Shown here: in pieces, positions 6,699 to 11,596 of the stretch | How the letters are laid out: each line of letters opens with the position of its first letter | Numbering within the stretch: position 1 is the first letter of the stretch | DNA from: JAJDBU01 sp046756925 | GTDB lineage: Bacteria; Nitrospirota; Nitrospiria; SBBL01; JAADHI01 | Direction of reading: 5' to 3' | DNA: 11,596 nt | NCBI GenBank assembly: GCA_046756925.1 | Contig: JBHHXH010000078.1 | Coordinates: 1-11,596, forward strand | The notes under the pieces: generated by a model | The model's input: the letters and a program-made list of their open reading frames with translations, nothing else | Database searches by the model: none | What the model was told of the DNA's origin: nothing | Made by a program: the position numbers and the translations under genes

Positions 6699-8372
6699 AT
6701 GAACCCCGATCTCAGAAAACGGAGCCACACCATTCTCGACGGTACAGACCGCGCCCCGGCCCGCGCCATGCTGAAGGGCATCGGCTTGACCGACGATGAT
6801 CTACGCAAGCCAATCATCGGCGTTGCCAATACCTGGATCGAAACCATGCCTTGTAATTATCATCTCCGTCGGCTTTCCGCAAAAGTGAAAGAAGGCATTC
6901 GCGCGGCGGGTGGGACACCGATCGAATACAACACCATCGCGATTTCGGACGGAATTACGATGGGTACGGAGGGAATGAAGACCTCGCTGATTAGCCGTGA
7001 GATCGTGGCCGACTCTATAGAACTGGTGGCGCGCGGCCATTTTTTCGACGGTGTGGTGGCTTTGTCGGGATGTGATAAAACGATTCCCGGTGCGGTCATG
7101 GCGCTGGCGCGGCTTAATCTTCCCTCGCTGATGCTCTATGGGGGTTCCATTGCACCGGGTCAATACAAGGATCACGATGTGACGATTCAGGATGTCTTCG
7201 AGGCGGTGGGTTCGGTTGCCAAGGGGACAATGACGACGGATGAGTTGGCCGTGCTGGAAGACCATGCCTGTCCGGGACCGGGGGCCTGTGGCGGTCAGTT
7301 TACGGCCAATACCATGGCGACCGCTTTTGAAGTCATGGGTATCTCGTTTATGGGAAGCAGCGACATCCCGGCTGAAAATGCCGACAAGGACGCCGTTGCC
7401 TTCGAGGCAGGCCGTGTCGTCATGGATGCCTTGAAAAATGATCTCCGGGCCGCACAGGTGATTACGCGAGAATCGATTGAAAATGCCATTGCAGCGGTTG
7501 CGGTGACAGGCGGCTCGACCAACGCAGTACTGCATCTAATTGCCGTAGCGCGTGAAATGGGCATTCCTTTGAACATCGACGACTTCGACCGGATCAGCGC
7601 AAAGACACCCCTTTTGGCGGATTTAAAACCAGGTGGAAGGTTTGTTGCATCCGACATGCATCAAGCAGGTGGTATTCGCCTCATCGCAAAACGATTACTC
7701 GATGTCGGGGTGCTTCATCCGAATGTCATAACGGTGAGTGGCCGAACGATCGGTGAAGAGGCGCAGAGCGCAAAAGAAACCAAGGGCCAAGCGGTGATCC
7801 ATCCCTTGTCCGATCCCATTAAAAAAACCGGGGGACTGGTCATCTTAAAAGGAAACCTTGCGCCGGAGGGTTGTGTGATTAAAGTGGCAGGGCATGAGCG
7901 GATGCAGCATCAGGGTCAGGCGCGGGTATTCGATTGTGAAGAGGCGGCCTTTGCCGCTGTTAAAGCGGATCAAATCCAGGCTGGGGATGTGGTCGTCATC
8001 CGATACGAGGGTCCAAAAGGGGGGCCGGGGATGCGGGAAATGCTCGGTGTCACGGCCGCGATTGTCGGTGCCGGTCTGGGCGATTCCGTTGCGCTGATGA
8101 CCGATGGCCGTTTTTCCGGCGCGACCCGCGGTTTAATGGCCGGTCATGTTGCGCCAGAGGCGGCGGTTGGCGGTCCGATTGCCGCGCTACGAGACGGCGA
8201 CACGATTCGTTTCGATATCGAAAAACGGACCTTAAATGTCGAACTGAGCGATATAGATCTTCAAGAACGTTTAAAGGACTGGAAGGAACCGATTCCACGT
8301 TATAAAAGCGGCGTGATGGCGAAGTACGCACGGCACGTGTCTTCGGCATCGGAAGGGGCGATTACGAGTTAG
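6699..8372 (+). CDS. ilvD: Dihydroxy-acid dehydratase
   Basis: IlvD dehydrates 2,3-dihydroxy-isovalerate and 2,3-dihydroxy-3-methylvalerate to the 2-keto acids that precede valine, leucine and isoleucine. The 557-residue length is normal for this family. [2Fe-2S] ligands are Cys52 (ETMPCN), Cys125 (SGCDKT) and Cys197 (CPGPGACGGQFTANTM). The neighbouring Asp126/Lys127 fit the Mg-binding site with its modified lysine, and Ser473 in DGRFSGATRG is the likely catalytic base. AAGGAG at 6688-6693 lies five bases before the ATG, a strong start. It lies 68 bases after bioB on the same strand, so co-transcription is possible, although the pathways differ. The related sugar-acid dehydratase Edd is less likely given length and motif context. 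Confidence 0.96.
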   Translation: MNPDLRKRSHTILDGTDRAPARAMLKGIGLTDDDLRKPIIGVANTWIETMPCNYHLRRLSAKVKEGIRAAGGTPIEYNTIAISDGITMGTEGMKTSLISREIVADSIELVARGHFFDGVVALSGCDKTIPGAVMALARLNLPSLMLYGGSIAPGQYKDHDVTIQDVFEAVGSVAKGTMTTDELAVLEDHACPGPGACGGQFTANTMATAFEVMGISFMGSSDIPAENADKDAVAFEAGRVVMDALKNDLRAAQVITRESIENAIAAVAVTGGSTNAVLHLIAVAREMGIPLNIDDFDRISAKTPLLADLKPGGRFVASDMHQAGGIRLIAKRLLDVGVLHPNVITVSGRTIGEEAQSAKETKGQAVIHPLSDPIKKTGGLVILKGNLAPEGCVIKVAGHERMQHQGQARVFDCEEAAFAAVKADQIQAGDVVVIRYEGPKGGPGMREMLGVTAAIVGAGLGDSVALMTDGRFSGATRGLMAGHVAPEAAVGGPIAALRDGDTIRFDIEKRTLNVELSDIDLQERLKDWKEPIPRYKSGVMAKYARHVSSASEGAITS

Positions 8373-8447
8373 ACCTCGAATTATATTTCGGCTTATCCCA
8401 ATTAACAGGTTGGCCGATGCGTACCTTAAGGACTTAAAAACATAGTA

Positions 8448-9392
8448 ATGGAAAATACGAAAGATCTTCCTGTTTTTCCCGGTACATGGCAGACCCCTTC
8501 TCCGATGAAAAAGGCGCGCTCGCATCCAGGGGTCGCGGTAAGCGAGGGAAAGATCTATGCCTTCGGCGGAGGCGGACCGAACTTTAAAAGCCTGAACAGT
8601 TCCGAGATCTACGATCCCGCGACAAACCAATGGTTATCCGTCAAACCGATGCCGACCGCGCGTTCCGGAACGATGGCGACGCGGATGGGGGAGATGATTG
8701 TTGTGATGGGGGGAGGATTCAAAAAACCGGATGGGAAGTTCAAATTTCTCAAAACGGTCGAGGCCTATTTCCCAAAGGAAGACCGATGGGAGGCAATGCC
8801 CGATCTGCTTCAACCGCACGATTACCCGGCTTCCACGGTGGTCGATGGACAGGTCTACATCATCGGCGGCCATCATCCGGATGCGACGGAGGGCGGACCG
8901 CAAACCGACCCCGCCTTTGCCTATGCGCAGCGATGGGACGGCAAGTCCGACCGATGGGAGGAGATACCTGAAATGCCGACACCGCGTTTTGCCTCATCCG
9001 CCGTCGCTGTTGATGGCCATGTGTGGGTAATGGGTGGCGTGGCCTTTACCCAGGAAGGTTTCCACGAATACGACCGGATAGAGGTTTACGATCCTAAGGA
9101 AAACGCGTGGCATCGCAGCGGCTTGAGGCTGCCCTATTCTTCAGCGGGACAAGGGGCTTGTGTTTTTGAGAATCGTCTCTATAGTTTTGGAGGGTTTCAA
9201 GAAAAGGTCGGAATCGGCAAGCACGGTGCTGTCTACGATAGAGACGAGAATAAGTGGTATGCCCTTCCCCCCATGCCCTTTGACCGCGCGGCCATGGGCA
9301 TTGTTGTTTTGGGCGACACGATTTATCTAGTCGGCGGATGGCGTGCGGACCGTTCGGTAAAAGATTCCGTGGTTTCTTTTAAGCGATCTTAA
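8448..9392 (+). CDS. Kelch-repeat six-bladed beta-propeller protein
   Basis: The 314-residue protein consists almost wholly of Kelch repeats, each about 50 residues. Each repeat has a hydrophobic strand ending in Gly-Gly and a later Tyr-Asp-Pro...Trp strand. Blades begin near KIYAFGGGG, MIVVMGGGF, QVYIIGGHH, HVWVMGGVA, RLYSFGGFQ and TIYLVGGWR, so six in all. The last blade is probably closed by the N-terminal strand (FPGTWQTPSPM). No signal peptide or membrane segment is visible, so it is predicted cytoplasmic. Kelch propellers bind proteins or act as enzymes such as sialate mutarotase; nothing here identifies a substrate. AAGGA at 8428-8432 lies 15 bases before the ATG, so the start is less certain. 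It is 75 bases after ilvD. Confidence 0.88.
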   Translation: MENTKDLPVFPGTWQTPSPMKKARSHPGVAVSEGKIYAFGGGGPNFKSLNSSEIYDPATNQWLSVKPMPTARSGTMATRMGEMIVVMGGGFKKPDGKFKFLKTVEAYFPKEDRWEAMPDLLQPHDYPASTVVDGQVYIIGGHHPDATEGGPQTDPAFAYAQRWDGKSDRWEEIPEMPTPRFASSAVAVDGHVWVMGGVAFTQEGFHEYDRIEVYDPKENAWHRSGLRLPYSSAGQGACVFENRLYSFGGFQEKVGIGKHGAVYDRDENKWYALPPMPFDRAAMGIVVLGDTIYLVGGWRADRSVKDSVVSFKRS

Positions 9393-9424
9393 TGAAGGGT
9401 TAAAAGATAGGACTTAATCAAGCC

Positions 9425-9697
9425 ATGTCTAAGATAGTTTTCCTCCCACCGCCTTCACTAACAATTCATTAAGATGACCAACTTATACTCAATGATAGTG
9501 CTAAACTCCCTAAATTATCGAATTCACCTGCCAATCCTCAAAAACTAAAACCATTAGATTTGACGATCCCAGGTAATATTAAATGGCCTTCTGCTTGCCG
9601 TTTTAAGGGCAGCGCATACATGAAAAATGGGATAACAATCGATGTAAGAGTTGAATATGGTAGAAATCATGACCGATGTGTCCCTTATTTAAAATAA
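9425..9697 (+). pseudogene. Degraded 90-codon reading frame of unknown function with an internal stop
   Basis: One frame runs from an ATG at 9425 to a TAA at 9695-9697, interrupted only by a TAA at codon 16 (9470-9472). The part after the stop encodes about 74 residues with protein-like composition, including LKPLDLTIPGNIKWPSACRF, MKNGITIDVRVEYG and the end NHDRCVPYLK. No family is recognised. It could be the 3' remnant of a gene, a gene killed by one nonsense mutation, or a smaller gene starting at an internal TTG near codon 46. The stretch is more A+T-rich than its neighbours and fills the 320-base gap between the Kelch gene and the Rieske-GltS gene. No promoter or terminator was recognised in that gap. 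Confidence 0.4.
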
Positions 9698-9712
9698 AAC
9701 GGGGGAATCTAA

Positions 9713-11323
9713 ATGAAAAAAATTGCTGTTTCACTTTGGGAAGACCTTCATGATCGGCAACCCAAAGCCGCTCTCGTTGCAAACGTTGATCTGGTCATTG
9801 TGAGATATGATGGCAAGGTTTCCGTGCTCTACGGCCGCTGTTTACACAAAGGGGCATTGTTGGCCGATGGCGCCATTGAAGGAGATAACCTGATTTGCGG
9901 TCTGCATGGTTGGGATTTCCGTTTCGATACCGGCGTGAGCGAATACGATCACAAAGAGGCCCTGAAAAAATTTGAGGTCTGGATCGAAGACGGTAAGGTG
10001 TGTGTTGATGAGGATGAGGTTGCCGCCTTCAATCGAAAATTTCCACAGCCCTACAATCGAGCCGAATATTTAGGTCAATATCAGGATTTCTCGAAAAATG
10101 TGGATGAGCCGCATATTCCATTTATCCAAACACTTTCTAAAAATGGATTAACGCGTTGGGGGCATCATGGCCCTAGTGCTGCGATGGGGGTATCGCGTAC
10201 GCAACTACCGACTTGGGATGACATCCAATTCGTCACAGCACAGCTTCATCGGCTGCCGCTGCTGGATGAAGAAACCGTTGGCACGAAAGTGGTCATCGGC
10301 CCCCGGGCAAACTTACCGCTTACACTCGATATCCCTCTCTTCGTCTCGGACATGAGTTTTGGGGCATTATCGGAAGAAGCAAAAATCGCCCTGACAAAGG
10401 GTGCGGAGATGGCGGGCACGGGTATTTGCAGTGGTGAAGGCGGTATGCTGACGGAAGAACAGAGTGAAAACAACCGTTACTTTTACGAATTGGCGTCCGG
10501 GAGATTCGGATTTTCGATGGAGAAGGTTCGGCAATGCCAGGCCTTTCATTTTAAGGGAGGCCAGGGGGCGAAAACGGGAACTGGCGGACACCTGCCAGGA
10601 CATAAAGTCAGTGGAAAAATCGCAAGTGTGAGAGGATTAAAAGAAGGGACTCCCGCCATCTCCCCGGCACGATTCCCTGAATGGACGGAATTGTCTCAAT
10701 TCAAAGACTTTGCAGAAGAGGTTAAGAGTAAAACGGGTGGTATTCCGCTTGGCTATAAACTTTCAGCACAGCATATCGAACAAGACATCGATGCCGCCAT
10801 TGAGATCGGGGTCGATTATATCATTCTGGATGGGCGGGGCGGCGGAACCGGTGCAGCCCCCCTGATCTTCAGAGATCATATTTCCATCCCGACAATCCCT
10901 GCGCTTGCCCGTGCTAGAAGGCATCTGGATCAAAGCGGACACTCGGATATCACCCTGATCATTACCGGCGGCTTGAGGGTCCCGGCGGATTTTGCAAAAG
11001 CGCTTGCGCTGGGTGCCGATGCCATCGCGCTTTCGAATGCCGCGCTTCAGGCAATTGGCTGTATCGGCATGCGGGCCTGCAATACAAATAACTGTCCCGT
11101 TGGCATTGCCACACAAAAACCGCATTTGAGAAAAAGATTGATCATTGAAAAATCGGCTCTGCAGTTAAAGCAATTTTTTGAATCCTCCACAGACCTCATG
11201 AAAGTCCTCGCAAGAGGCTGTGGACACAATCATCTCAATCAATTCAACATCGATGATTTAACGACGTTCAAGAGGAAGATGAGTCATTTAACCGGGATTT
11301 CCTATGGGGGAGTGGGGCTATAA
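9713..11323 (+). CDS. Rieske [2Fe-2S] domain fused to FMN-binding glutamate synthase domain
   Basis: The 536-residue protein has two parts. Residues 1 to about 105 form a Rieske domain with ligands Cys43-x-His45 and Cys62-x2-His65 (CLH and CGLH). From about residue 120 it matches the FMN-binding synthase barrel of glutamate synthase: FVSDMSFGALSEEAKIAL, GEGGMLTEEQ, QGAKTGTGGHLPG, ILDGRGGGTGAAPLIF and GGLRVPADFAKALALGADAIALSNAAL. Cys450, Cys456 and Cys461 form the C-x5-C-x4-C motif that binds [3Fe-4S]. There is no N-terminal glutaminase domain and no GltD partner in the window. The Rieske domain may feed electrons to the FMN/[3Fe-4S] core, but the substrate is unknown. GGGGGA at 9701-9706 precedes the ATG by six bases. 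Confidence 0.9.
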   Translation: MKKIAVSLWEDLHDRQPKAALVANVDLVIVRYDGKVSVLYGRCLHKGALLADGAIEGDNLICGLHGWDFRFDTGVSEYDHKEALKKFEVWIEDGKVCVDEDEVAAFNRKFPQPYNRAEYLGQYQDFSKNVDEPHIPFIQTLSKNGLTRWGHHGPSAAMGVSRTQLPTWDDIQFVTAQLHRLPLLDEETVGTKVVIGPRANLPLTLDIPLFVSDMSFGALSEEAKIALTKGAEMAGTGICSGEGGMLTEEQSENNRYFYELASGRFGFSMEKVRQCQAFHFKGGQGAKTGTGGHLPGHKVSGKIASVRGLKEGTPAISPARFPEWTELSQFKDFAEEVKSKTGGIPLGYKLSAQHIEQDIDAAIEIGVDYIILDGRGGGTGAAPLIFRDHISIPTIPALARARRHLDQSGHSDITLIITGGLRVPADFAKALALGADAIALSNAALQAIGCIGMRACNTNNCPVGIATQKPHLRKRLIIEKSALQLKQFFESSTDLMKVLARGCGHNHLNQFNIDDLTTFKRKMSHLTGISYGGVGL

Positions 11324-11596
11324 GCCGCTTCGAGGGGCTCTTCATCTTGTTGAATTTTCCTTCACCCAAGCCAGTTTGCAAACCGGGCTGGAATCCGGGC
11401 AATAAGTGCTTAGCTCTGCTTCGGGTATGTCTATGGTCCAAAGCGAAATATTTTCCCGTTTTCACCATGGGGGTAAGATCATTCACCTATCAATAGGCTC
11501 TATCCTTATCGAATAGAGGAAGTAAGGGAGCGTTGTTTGTTACATCTTAAAAGTTTCAAGATCAAGCTGTTTGAAAAATAAGGATTACGGGAAGAA
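11324..11596. other. Window end with no convincing gene
   Basis: These bases follow the Rieske-GltS gene. A small hairpin AGCC (11323-11326) with GGCT (11336-11339) sits at the stop codon but has no clear T-run, so it is at best a weak terminator. A second hairpin-forming stretch, AGCC/GGCT around GTTTGCAAAC, lies at 11369-11389. A short stem CTCTAT/ATAGAG is near 11500-11517. No coding frame is supported on either strand. Confidence 0.35.

Noticed and set aside
11268..11486. A 72-codon minus-strand frame over the end of the Rieske-GltS gene and the following gap.
   Set aside because: It overlaps the certain plus-strand gene, has no ribosome binding site seen and has a low-complexity serine end. 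Not supported as a gene.

Overview
The window is a bacterial chromosome segment with every recognised gene on the + strand. Positions 1-3580 carry the end of a ribosomal protein/RNA polymerase cluster in the order infA(partial)-rpmJ-rpsM-rpsK-rpsD-rpoA-rplQ. After that come a RecQ helicase, a biotin synthase, dihydroxy-acid dehydratase (ilvD), a six-bladed Kelch protein and a Rieske-glutamate synthase fusion. L36 and S4 are both the cysteine-containing (zinc-binding) forms. The taxon cannot be fixed from this sequence. Gene order and protein style fit a free-living Gram-negative-type bacterium, and a Nitrospirota-like or other deep lineage is only a weak guess.

Region 1 (1-3580) encodes translation initiation factor IF-1, ribosomal proteins L36, S13, S11, S4 and L17, and the RNA polymerase alpha subunit. 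Two unrelated repeat-like elements sit inside this normally compact cluster. One is a 50-bp near-perfect palindrome filling the rpmJ-rpsM gap (332-381). The other is a 140-bp imperfect palindrome filling most of the rpsM-rpsK gap (771-910). Both look like small non-autonomous mobile or REP/MITE-type repeats, and neither breaks a gene.

Region 2 (3581-8372) is visibly richer in G+C. RecQ has a helicase core, a four-cysteine zinc site and a C-terminal HRDC domain, but too little sequence between zinc site and HRDC for the usual winged helix, plus an N-terminal extension of about 80 residues. BioB has the radical-SAM cysteine motif but lacks two of the three cysteines that hold the sacrificial [2Fe-2S] cluster in the E. 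coli enzyme. This points to the recently recognised Type II (4Fe-5S) biotin synthases. IlvD is an ordinary full-length [2Fe-2S] dihydroxy-acid dehydratase.

Region 3 (8373-11596) holds the Kelch protein, a 320-bp gap and then a 536-residue protein. The gap contains a decayed 90-codon reading frame with one internal stop. The last protein joins an N-terminal Rieske [2Fe-2S] domain to an FMN/[3Fe-4S] glutamate synthase domain with no glutaminase domain. The final 273 bases show no convincing gene.

No CRISPR array, tRNA, rRNA, phage or defence system is visible. The best leads are the cluster-ligand change in BioB, the Rieske-GltS fusion, and the two palindromic elements inside the ribosomal operon.
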